Part shown: positions 1-5,567 of the stretch, in pieces | How positions within the stretch are numbered: position 1 is the stretch's first letter | Layout: each line of letters begins with the position of its first letter | Source: an uncultured Bacteroidales bacterium | GTDB taxonomy: Bacteria > Bacteroidota > Bacteroidia > Bacteroidales > Paludibacteraceae | Assembly: GCA_900556095.1 (NCBI GenBank) | Contig: USNU01000060.1 | Coordinates: 1 to 8,028, forward strand | Length of the DNA: 8,028 nt | Direction: 5' to 3' | The notes under the pieces: generated by a model | Databases searched by the model: none | The model's input: the letters and a program-made list of their open reading frames with translations, nothing else | Told to the model about the DNA's origin: nothing | Position numbers and translations under genes: made by a program

Positions 1-1564
1 GCCCCTCGTAGGCACTTAGGTTTAGTCCCAGTGTCGTCCAATCTTTATACACAATGTCAGCGTCCGTGCTTTCTCCTTTGATGGTTTGCCAACCGGGGTC
101 ATTGCTTAGTGGGTTTAAGTCCACGCGACCGCACGACGGATCCACTAATTGCCCGTTTCCGTCCCGTACTTCCAATATAAAACGCGGCATTTGGTCTTCG
201 CTGTGCCCCGTAGGACTCTCCAATACAATGGCATAGCGCAATAGCAATATCTCGCTGTTCTTGTCTACATTATATGGATAGGTTATCGCTTCTGTGCCGT
301 TGCTCGTCTCCCAGTTGCCCAAACGCACACTTGACGTCTCGCCTCGCGGTACCATTCGCAGTCGTCCTCTTGTGCGGGGGTCGGTCGCCGTAGTGTCCCA
401 TACCACCGTATGACGCGAGAGAATAGAGTTCGCACCTTGGTCAATCACTCCTATCTTCTCAAAGGGCTTGTCTTTGTTGGCCTCATATCCTTCGGTAGTG
501 GTTGTGCCGTAGGTACAGCGTGCCATAGTCGTGTCGTGCAGGTTGGAGTAGTTGATACAGTGCAACTCGGGGCAGAATATGTTGAAGTTGTTTATGTAGG
601 CGTATGGACTATACACGGTGTCCGTTTTGCCTTGTGCATCAGTTTGTACCTCCATGCTGCGCACGCGGAAATCGTAGTTACCTTCCCGCATGTTTTGGAG
701 TGTATAGGTGCTGCCTTTTACCCAACGGTTCTTCCAAATGCTGTCACCTATGCGGCGATACTGAAATTGAAAGCGTTCTGCTGTAGGATTCCATTGAAAT
801 ACTACATGGTCACAATTCTCTACTATCCCCATAAAATCGGTCGGCATAGAGGATTTGTTTTCCACTATCTGTATGTTGTCTATCGCTCCGCTGATTCCTT
901 GTTGTATTGAGTCCGCTTCCGAGTTTATCCATGCAAACCATAGTCGCGTATAGCGCACCTGACCATTAGAGGGCTGTCGTACGTCTAAGAGGAAGTTCGT
1001 TGTGCTCCATGTTTCTACGCCTGCCGTAGGGGGAAGCATAGGGGAAATTACCGAAGGCAACACGTCTGTTCCGCGTTGCAGCGTTATTTGATTCGATTGT
1101 GCCGTCGGTGGCTGGACAAACGTAACATATCCTGCTGCCAACTGCATGTTTGGGCTGATATAATCGAAACTGACATAGTAGTTCCCCGTTGGTAGTACAA
1201 AGTCGCGATAAGCAAATTGTACATATTTCGGGTTGCCTACTATATATTCCGCTTCCCCGGTCATTACATTGACAAATACATACCTTTTGCCTACATCAGA
1301 GTTCTGTCCGTCGCTGTTCGACATATAAAGCCCCTTGTCGCCGTTGCTGCGCAATGCTTCGCCGACGCACCATTGGTCGATAAGGGAGTCGGTGTCGTAC
1401 ATACCCATCCCGGGATTAAGCATCCATTTGCCCAACTCCGTTGTCTCTGCGTCTTCAAAACCGAATTCGTAAGGTAAAGCCTCAAATGCCTGCCCATAGC
1501 CTATCATTGCTATGCAAAGCAAAGCCACACTGCTGTATATGCGAAATAAATGATGGTTTGTCAT
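1..1564 (-). CDS. Secreted multidomain surface protein, N-terminal 521 codons (partial at left edge)
   Basis: The minus strand is open without a stop from an ATG at 1564 to the window edge, so the 3' end is missing. Residues 1-26 look like a signal peptide: a short polar start with His and Arg, hydrophobic SSVALLCIAMIGY, and probable cleavage after GQA. Residues about 30-236 form a beta-rich module resembling MAM/cleaved-adhesin jelly rolls (GFEDAE near the start, GLYMSN at 79-84, YYVSFDY at 129-135, closing AIDNIQIV at 228-234). Residues about 237-320 look like a fibronectin type III domain (VVFQWNP, FQFQYRRIGDSIWKN, YDFRVRSM). Residues about 327-520 form a further module with C331, C336, C350 and C478, and motifs SVRLGNW and ADIVYKDWTTLGLNLSAY. 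I recognise this pattern from large Bacteroidales surface proteins, many of them exported by type IX secretion, but the diagnostic C-terminal sorting domain would lie outside the window. Exact function and ligand are unknown. The start is supported by the signal peptide and a promoter 31 bp upstream; only AAAAGG directly abuts the ATG. Confidence 0.85.
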   Translation of the reverse strand, partial: MTNHHLFRIYSSVALLCIAMIGYGQAFEALPYEFGFEDAETTELGKWMLNPGMGMYDTDSLIDQWCVGEALRSNGDKGLYMSNSDGQNSDVGKRYVFVNVMTGEAEYIVGNPKYVQFAYRDFVLPTGNYYVSFDYISPNMQLAAGYVTFVQPPTAQSNQITLQRGTDVLPSVISPMLPPTAGVETWSTTNFLLDVRQPSNGQVRYTRLWFAWINSEADSIQQGISGAIDNIQIVENKSSMPTDFMGIVENCDHVVFQWNPTAERFQFQYRRIGDSIWKNRWVKGSTYTLQNMREGNYDFRVRSMEVQTDAQGKTDTVYSPYAYINNFNIFCPELHCINYSNLHDTTMARCTYGTTTTEGYEANKDKPFEKIGVIDQGANSILSRHTVVWDTTATDPRTRGRLRMVPRGETSSVRLGNWETSNGTEAITYPYNVDKNSEILLLRYAIVLESPTGHSEDQMPRFILEVRDGNGQLVDPSCGRVDLNPLSNDPGWQTIKGESTDADIVYKDWTTLGLNLSAYEG

Positions 1565-1791
1565 CCTTTTGTTGCCCTATATAAAAACACGCCGCAAAGT
1601 TACACAAAAAATAGCAATAATGCAATACTCTTATCCAATATTTAGCGTAAACGTATCAAAATACCATTCTGTATGTGTCCAAATAGTTCCATCTGTGGCA
1701 AAAAAAAGACGGCAACGACTGATGTGGGTGCTGAGGGAGATTTTTCTAACGTGCGAAAAATATAGAAAAGTAAAGAAAAATGATGGTTAGA
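1565..1791. other. Intergenic region without a supported gene
   Basis: This AT-rich gap lies between the minus-strand surface protein gene and the tRNA-Lys promoter, so transcription diverges from it. Apart from the minus-strand promoter at 1595-1625 I see no motif I can defend. A 73-codon plus-strand open frame inside it (1569-1790) is rich in Lys and Arg, starts at once opposite the neighbouring gene's start, and has no promoter, so I do not call it. Confidence 0.5.
1595..1625 (-). promoter_or_regulatory. Bacteroidetes-type promoter for the surface protein gene
   Basis: Read on the minus strand, TTG (complement of 1623-1625) is followed by a 20-bp spacer and TAACTTTG (complement of 1595-1602), matching the Bacteroidetes -33/-7 consensus. 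The -7 box ends 31 bp before the ATG at 1564, giving a short leader. Only TTG of the -33 TTTG is present. Confidence 0.7.
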
Positions 1792-1823
1792 TTTGCATAA
1801 TCCAAAAAATAGCCGTACCTTTG
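1792..1823 (+). promoter_or_regulatory. Promoter of tRNA-Lys
   Basis: TTTG at 1792-1795, a 20-bp spacer and TACCTTTG at 1816-1823 are a perfect Bacteroidetes promoter. The bases after the -7 box (CACCCGC) are GC-rich in an otherwise AT-rich region. A GC-rich discriminator is typical of stringently controlled stable-RNA promoters; that regulation is inferred. The tRNA begins 35 bp after the -7 box. Confidence 0.85.
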
Positions 1824-1840
1824 CACCCGCTTTTGAAAAA
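1812..1840 (+). repeat. 29-bp promoter/leader repeat, copy 1 (inverted partner at 2202-2230)
   Basis: This segment runs from just before the -7 box of the tRNA-Lys promoter through the start of its leader (GCCGTACCTTTGC at its left end, CGCTTTTGAAAAA at its right). The same 29 bases occur on the opposite strand at 2202-2230, upstream of tRNA-Glu. Weaker similarity continues on both sides: an A-run in the spacer upstream, and AAAGC with one mismatch downstream. Confidence 0.9.
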
Positions 1841-1857
1841 AAAGCAACGTTTTTGTA

Positions 1858-1930
1858 GTCTCCCTAGCTCAGTTGGTAGAGCAACTGACTCTTAATCAGT
1901 GGGTCGAGGGTTCGAGTCCCTCGGGGGACA
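1858..1930 (+). tRNA. tRNA-Lys (anticodon CUU)
   Basis: A full cloverleaf can be drawn in 73 nt. Acceptor strand 1858-1864 pairs with 1923-1929 (one T-G wobble). The D stem is GCTC/GAGC (1867-1870 with 1879-1882). The anticodon stem ACTGA/TCAGT (1884-1888 with 1896-1900) encloses loop CTCTTAA with anticodon CTT at 1891-1893. The T stem GAGGG/CCCTC (1906-1910 with 1918-1922) encloses TTCGAGT. The discriminator is A1930. CCA is not encoded, so it must be added enzymatically. This is a single-gene unit with its own promoter and terminator. Confidence 0.97.
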
Positions 1931-1937
1931 CATAGAG

Positions 1938-1968
1938 AAGAGATTGTCGTTGTTGGCAATCTCTTTTT
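1938..1968 (+). terminator. Intrinsic terminator of tRNA-Lys
   Basis: The inverted repeat AAGAGATTG (1938-1946) and CAATCTCTT (1957-1965) forms 9 bp, extendable by a T-G and a C-G pair to leave a 6-nt loop. It is followed by a T-run (1964-1968) and, after GG, another TTTT. It starts 8 nt after the tRNA 3' end. Confidence 0.85.
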
Positions 1969-2010
1969 GGTTTTGTATATTCCCGATATGTTGCTGCTGA
2001 AATAATTTCT

Positions 2011-2048
2011 GCTTTGTGATGATTTGCACAATCATCACGTGACAAAGC
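2011..2048. other. Bulged inverted repeat between the two tRNA terminators
   Basis: An inner perfect stem GTGATGATT/AATCATCAC (2016-2024 with 2030-2038) closes a 5-nt loop TGCAC. An outer stem GCTTT/AAAGC (2011-2015 with 2044-2048) follows after a 5-nt one-sided bulge, giving about 14 bp in total. Neither strand has a clean T-run after it, so it is not a typical terminator. It lies outside both tRNA units as defined by their terminators. Role unknown. Confidence 0.6.
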
Positions 2049-2065
2049 GTGGTCAGACACAAAGC

Positions 2066-2102
2066 AAAAAAGAAGAGAAATCATACTTCGATTTCTCTTC
2101 TT
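2066..2102 (-). terminator. Intrinsic terminator of tRNA-Glu
   Basis: A perfect 13-bp stem (2070-2082 pairing with 2090-2102, AAGAAGAGAAATC on the plus strand) encloses a 7-nt loop. Read on the minus strand it ends in six T residues (complement of 2066-2071). It begins 6 nt after the tRNA-Glu 3' end. The plus strand has no T-run after the stem, so it should act in the minus direction only. Confidence 0.88.
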
Positions 2103-2107
2103 CCTGG

Positions 2108-2180
2108 TAGTGCTACCCGGACTCGAACCGGGGTTTACGGCGTGAGAGGCCGTTGTCCTAGGCCACTAGACGATAGCACC
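2108..2180 (-). tRNA. tRNA-Glu (anticodon CUC)
   Basis: The minus strand folds as a 73-nt cloverleaf. The acceptor is GGTGCTA with TAGCACT, the D stem GTCT/GGAC, and the anticodon stem ACGGC/GCCGT around loop CTCTCAC, with anticodon CTC (complement of 2144-2146). The T stem is CCCGG/CCGGG around TTCGAGT, and the discriminator is A. CCA is not encoded. The first acceptor pair is a G1-U72 wobble and the variable loop is 4 nt. It faces tRNA-Lys across 177 bp, and each has its own terminator. Confidence 0.96.
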
Positions 2181-2201
2181 AAGGCATCTATTTGCGCTTT
2201 C

Positions 2202-2230
2202 TTTTTCAAAAGCGGGTGCAAAGGTACGGC
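2202..2230 (-). repeat. 29-bp promoter/leader repeat, copy 2 (inverted partner at 1812-1840)
   Basis: Read on the minus strand this is base-for-base the same 29-mer as at 1812-1840, covering the -7 box, the CACCCGC discriminator and the first part of the leader CTTTTGAAAAA. It sits at a similar distance from its tRNA as copy 1. With copy 1 it forms a widely spaced inverted repeat enclosing both tRNA genes. Confidence 0.9.
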
Positions 2231-2250
2231 ATTTTTTTGATATACACAAA
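2219..2250 (-). promoter_or_regulatory. Promoter of tRNA-Glu
   Basis: On the minus strand, TTTG (complement of 2247-2250), a 20-bp spacer and TACCTTTG (complement of 2219-2226) reproduce the tRNA-Lys promoter, including the -7 sequence and the GC-rich discriminator. The tRNA starts 38 bp after the -7 box. Coordinated, possibly stringent control with tRNA-Lys is inferred from this identity. Confidence 0.85.
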
Positions 2251-2328
2251 TTTCGTGATGTTTTTTCTATACTTTTTTTGTATTTTATTTCTTTTACGGC
2301 TTTTGTCCTGCCCTTTGAAATACTATTG

Positions 2329-2360
2329 TTTGCCATATTCATATTTTATTGCTAACTTTG
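2329..2360 (+). promoter_or_regulatory. Promoter of nadE
   Basis: TTTG at 2329-2332, a 20-bp spacer and TAACTTTG at 2353-2360 match the Bacteroidetes consensus exactly. The -7 box ends 29 bp before the nadE ATG. No Shine-Dalgarno is visible in the AT-rich leader, as is common in this phylum. Confidence 0.82.
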
Positions 2361-2389
2361 CGCCTGTCTCTTAATTCTTAATTATTAGT

Positions 2390-4342
2390 ATGCAAGATAC
2401 GAACTTTGGTTTTGTACGGGTGGCTGCAGCAGTACCTATGATTCGTGTGGCGGATTGTAAATACAATGCACAGCAAGTGAAACAACAAATACAAGAAGCT
2501 GTCAATGAGGGCGTAGAGGTAATCTGTTTTCCGGAACTGACCCTCACCGGCTACACGTGTGCTGACTTGTTCTTTACTCAGCAACTCCAACGAGATGCGC
2601 TTTCTGCACTCGAGGATATCTGCGCTTTTACGCGTGAGAAACCTGTCATTGTGCTTATCGGGGCACCGTTGCAGGTAGATAATAATCTTTTCAACTGCGC
2701 TTTTGTGATGACCGACGGCGAGGTCTTGGGTGTCGTACCGAAGATTAACCTCCCTAATACGGGGGAGTTTTATGAGAAACGATGGTTCACATCGGGGCGT
2801 TTGGCACTTGAGTATTCGTGGAATACGGTAGCACCGCGTATCCCGACCATTGAGATCTGGAGCGGTGATGTGCCATTTGGTCCTGATTTGCTTTTCGCAA
2901 CGCGCAACTATAGTTTTGGCATTGAGATTTGTGAAGACCTGTGGAGTCCGCTCCCCCCGTCCACGCAACTGGCTATTCAGGGGGCAGAACTGATATTCAA
3001 CCTCTCAAGCAGCAACTGCATTGTGGGTAAGAATGCTTTCCGACGCCAGATGATTACCCAGCAGTCGGCACGCGTCCATTGCGGCTATGTCTATACATCT
3101 TCGGGCGTGGGAGAGAGTACCACCGATGTGGTCTATTCGGGGTCCACTTATATCGCAGAGAACGGGGACCTGCTCTGTGAGGGGGAGCGTTTCCAGCGTA
3201 CATCTTCTATGATTGTCCAAGAGATTGATATTGAGAGACTTCGTACCGACCGTCAGCGTAATACCAACTTTACCAAAGACAAGCATGGGCATTATCGCAA
3301 GATTAATGTGGCACCGTTGGAGCGTATGACGGATGATATGGAGATTGTGCAGACAGAGCCGTTTCATCGCACGTTTTCTACCACACCTTTTCTGCCGGCA
3401 AAGGGCGAGGAAGATACCTATTGTATGGATGTCTTTTCCATTCAAACGAGCGGACTGATGCGCCGTTGGGAGCATACCCGATCCGAGACGGTCGTGGTCG
3501 GTATTTCGGGTGGTTTGGACTCTACACTGGCACTCTTGGTGTGTGTTTTGGCAGCGGACAATCTTGGCTACGACCGCAAGCGTGTCCTCGGTATTACTAT
3601 GCCGGGATTCGGCACCAGCGACCGCACCTATCAGAACGCCCTTGCGATGATGGAGCAACTCGGCGTTACTATCTATGAGATACCTATTCGCGATGTTGCC
3701 ACGCAGCACCTCGCAGACATTGGGCATAGTATGGATGACCACGATGTTACATACGAAAACGCACAGGCGCGTATCCGTACGCTTATTCTGATGGATATGG
3801 CGAACAAGCACAATGGAATCGTAGTCGGCACGGGCGATTTGAGTGAACTTGCACTCGGTTGGGCAACCTATTCGGGTGACCAGATGTCCATGTACGGTAT
3901 CAATGCGGGGATTCCCAAAACTTTGGTGCGCTATTTGGTGCGCTATGCGGCGGAAAATATGTTTGGTGAGGACACCCGCCGTATCTTGTTGGACGTGATT
4001 GATACCCCGGTCTCCCCCGAGCTGCTGCCTGCTGATGAGAACGGCAACATCGCCCAGATTACCGAGGATAAGGTTGGCCCTTACGAACTGCACGATTTCT
4101 TTATCTACTACTATCTCCGCTATGGTTTTACACGGGCAAAAATCGCTTATATGGCTTCGCAGGCGTTTGCTGACAAGTACGATGAAGATACTATCAATCA
4201 TTGGCTTGGCGTATTCTTTCGACGATTCTATCAGCAGCAGTTCAAGCGCTCTTGTATGCCTGATGGTCCTAAGGTGGTTGGTGTCAGTCTCTCTCCACGC
4301 GGCGATTGGCGTATGCCAAGCGATGTCTGCTGCCCCCAATAA
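2390..4342 (+). CDS. nadE: Glutamine-dependent NAD+ synthetase
   Basis: This 650-residue enzyme makes NAD+ from deamido-NAD+, ATP and glutamine in the cytoplasm, the last step of NAD biosynthesis. It has the two-domain glutamine-using form. Residues about 8-290 are a nitrilase/carbon-nitrogen hydrolase domain that releases ammonia, with catalytic triad E49 (CFPEL), K118 (VPKIN) and C181 (IEICEDLW). Residues about 345-650 are the synthetase domain of the adenine nucleotide alpha-hydrolase fold, with the PP-loop SGGLDS at 373-378, GTGDLSELALG at 480-490, GDQMSMYGINAG at 496-507 and the conserved C-terminal KRSCMPDGPK and SPRGDWRMPSD. All key residues are present and the length is normal for this family. 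The start fits because conserved sequence (GFVRVAAAVP) begins at residue 7 and the promoter lies just upstream. It is followed by murB on the same strand after a 68-bp spacer with no obvious terminator, so the two may be co-transcribed. Confidence 0.97.
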   Translation: MQDTNFGFVRVAAAVPMIRVADCKYNAQQVKQQIQEAVNEGVEVICFPELTLTGYTCADLFFTQQLQRDALSALEDICAFTREKPVIVLIGAPLQVDNNLFNCAFVMTDGEVLGVVPKINLPNTGEFYEKRWFTSGRLALEYSWNTVAPRIPTIEIWSGDVPFGPDLLFATRNYSFGIEICEDLWSPLPPSTQLAIQGAELIFNLSSSNCIVGKNAFRRQMITQQSARVHCGYVYTSSGVGESTTDVVYSGSTYIAENGDLLCEGERFQRTSSMIVQEIDIERLRTDRQRNTNFTKDKHGHYRKINVAPLERMTDDMEIVQTEPFHRTFSTTPFLPAKGEEDTYCMDVFSIQTSGLMRRWEHTRSETVVVGISGGLDSTLALLVCVLAADNLGYDRKRVLGITMPGFGTSDRTYQNALAMMEQLGVTIYEIPIRDVATQHLADIGHSMDDHDVTYENAQARIRTLILMDMANKHNGIVVGTGDLSELALGWATYSGDQMSMYGINAGIPKTLVRYLVRYAAENMFGEDTRRILLDVIDTPVSPELLPADENGNIAQITEDKVGPYELHDFFIYYYLRYGFTRAKIAYMASQAFADKYDEDTINHWLGVFFRRFYQQQFKRSCMPDGPKVVGVSLSPRGDWRMPSDVCCPQ

Positions 4343-4353
4343 ATAATAATCCT

Positions 4354-4398
4354 TTATCAGACTTATTAGCCCCATTGGTCTTATTGGTCTTATTAAGC
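4354..4398 (+). repeat. Five tandem 9-bp degenerate repeats in the nadE-murB spacer
   Basis: The tract can be split into consecutive 9-mers: TTATCAGAC, TTATTAGCC, CCATTGGTC, TTATTGGTC, TTATTAAGC. Most follow the pattern TTATTrGyC. It fills most of the gap between the nadE stop (4342) and the murB start (4411). No hairpin with a T-run is visible, so it does not look like a terminator. Similar short periodic tracts occur between genes in other Bacteroidales, as far as I recall; their role is not known to me. Confidence 0.75.
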
Positions 4399-4410
4399 CC
4401 TGTAAAAACT

Positions 4411-5403
4411 ATGACTATACAAGAGAACGTATCCCTTCTCGGACGTAATACCTTTCATATCGATGTTCGCGCACGCGTGTGGGCGGAATATACTTCTGTT
4501 GCCGAATTGCAGGAACTGCTCCACCGCTATGTGGGGCAACCGCTTATGGCTGTTGGCGCAGGATCTAATCTGCTGTTTACCAAAGATTTCGAGGGTGTTT
4601 TGCTCCATTCGCAGATGTGTCGTGCCCGCGCCCTCGACGAGGACTCTGATTCGGTGCTTGTTGAGGCGGAGTCGGGCTTGGTCTTGGACGAACTCATTGC
4701 GCAAATAGTGGATATGGGGCTAGGTGGTTTGGAGAACCTGAGCCATATCCCCGGCGAGGTGGGGGCCTCCGCGGTGCAGAATATCGGTGCCTATGGTGTG
4801 GAGGCCAAAGATGTAATCGTCAGCGTCAATACGGTCGAGATCGCCACGGGCAAACTGCGCACATTCACTAACGAGGAGTGCCGCTACGGCTATCGTGATA
4901 GTATCTTCAAAAACGAACTGCGGGGGCAATATGTCGTAACAAGCGTGGCCTATCGCTTGGAAAAACACCCCGTTTTGCATCTTGACTATGGCAACCTACG
5001 AGACCTCAATCCGCAGTCGTTGCACGAGGTGCGCGATGCTGTCATTCGCATTCGTCGCCAGAAACTCCCCGAGGTGGACGAACTCGGTTCGGCAGGCAGT
5101 TTCTTCAAAAACCCGGTCATCTCCGTCCCGCAGTTCAAAGCTTTGCAAGCGCAATATCCGGCTATCCCGCACTATGAAACGCCCGCCGGTGTCAAAATCC
5201 CCGCCGCATGGCTTATCGAGCAATGCGGTTGCAAGGGCAAAACCATTGGCGGTGCACAGGTCTTCGAGCGTCAGCCGCTGGTCATCATCAATGCCACCGG
5301 CAATGCCACCCCCGATGACATCATCGCTCTCGCTCAAGCCGTAACCGATGCCGTCCATTCCAAGTTTGCCATCACCATCTCCCCGGAAGTCAACTATATC
5401 TGA
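4411..5403 (+). CDS. murB: UDP-N-acetylenolpyruvoylglucosamine reductase
   Basis: MurB is an FAD enzyme that reduces enolpyruvyl-UDP-GlcNAc to UDP-N-acetylmuramate with NADPH, the second committed step of peptidoglycan precursor synthesis in the cytoplasm. The 330-residue product matches the E. coli-type (type I) family in length. The FAD-binding N-terminal half shows VGAGSNLLF (48-56) and HIPGEVGASAVQNIGAYG (112-129). The substrate domain has YRDSIFK (161-167, with R162) and GSAGSFFKNP (226-235), where S230 should be the proton donor. The C-terminal PEVNYI holds the conserved E326. The frame is open 35 codons further upstream to 4306, but that extension overlaps nadE and reads through the 9-bp repeats as a Leu-rich run with no family similarity; MTIQENVSLLGRNTF is the expected MurB start. 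No Shine-Dalgarno is seen. It probably shares a transcript with nadE. Confidence 0.96.
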   Translation: MTIQENVSLLGRNTFHIDVRARVWAEYTSVAELQELLHRYVGQPLMAVGAGSNLLFTKDFEGVLLHSQMCRARALDEDSDSVLVEAESGLVLDELIAQIVDMGLGGLENLSHIPGEVGASAVQNIGAYGVEAKDVIVSVNTVEIATGKLRTFTNEECRYGYRDSIFKNELRGQYVVTSVAYRLEKHPVLHLDYGNLRDLNPQSLHEVRDAVIRIRRQKLPEVDELGSAGSFFKNPVISVPQFKALQAQYPAIPHYETPAGVKIPAAWLIEQCGCKGKTIGGAQVFERQPLVIINATGNATPDDIIALAQAVTDAVHSKFAITISPEVNYI

Positions 5404-5528
5404 TAATTATATATTTATTTCCGTTTCGTGCACTTATACTTGTGTTTTTTTTGTCATTTCTTGCAGTGCTATCGGGAGAAAAAATCCATTTCTTGCGGTG
5501 TTGCCTTGCACAATTCGGATAAAATGGT
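5404..5528 (+). other. murB to ATPase gap with a weak possible terminator
   Basis: After the murB stop the DNA becomes sharply AT-rich. A short imperfect hairpin (GCAC/GTGT around TTATACTT, 4 bp with one G-T pair, near 5430-5444) is followed by eight T residues at 5445-5452. This could end the murB transcript, but the stem is short. I see no gene here. Confidence 0.3.
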
Positions 5529-5536
5529 TATCTTTG
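5506..5536 (+). promoter_or_regulatory. Promoter of the ATPase gene
   Basis: TTG at 5506-5508, a 20-bp spacer and TATCTTTG at 5529-5536 match the Bacteroidetes consensus; the -33 box reads CTTG rather than TTTG. The -7 box ends 31 bp before the ATG at 5568. The leader is A-rich (AACAAAAGATATTTC), typical of translation starts in this phylum without Shine-Dalgarno pairing. Confidence 0.72.
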
Positions 5537-5567
5537 CATTCGATATAATATAAACAAAAGATATTTC

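Noticed and set aside
410..910. Plus-strand open frame of 166 codons (and smaller ones at 54-236, 604-786 and 1217-1477)
   Set aside because: They lie opposite the surface protein gene, whose minus-strand frame is continuous over 521 codons with signal peptide and domain motifs.
1569..1790. 73-codon plus-strand frame in the intergenic region
   Set aside because: Low-complexity, Lys-rich, no promoter or ribosome site, overlaps the promoter of the divergent gene; treated as chance.
1896..2084. Minus-strand frame ending in VSPEGLEPSTH
   Set aside because: The C-terminal SPEGLEPSTH is the antisense translation of the tRNA-Lys gene, a well-known false protein; the rest crosses a terminator and the intergenic hairpin.
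2049..2240. Plus-strand frame of 63 codons containing TRTRTGVYGVRGRCPRPLDDS
   Set aside because: This is the antisense reading of tRNA-Glu plus its terminator and promoter; not a gene.
3005..4375. Long minus-strand open frame (456 codons) opposite nadE
   Set aside because: It is antisense to a complete nadE with all catalytic motifs, shows no recognisable domain and has no promoter. It is a by-product of nadE codon use.
4306..4410. 35-codon N-terminal extension of murB
   Set aside because: It overlaps the end of nadE, runs through the 9-bp repeats as a Leu-rich stretch, and is absent from the MurB family; the ATG at 4411 gives the standard N-terminus.
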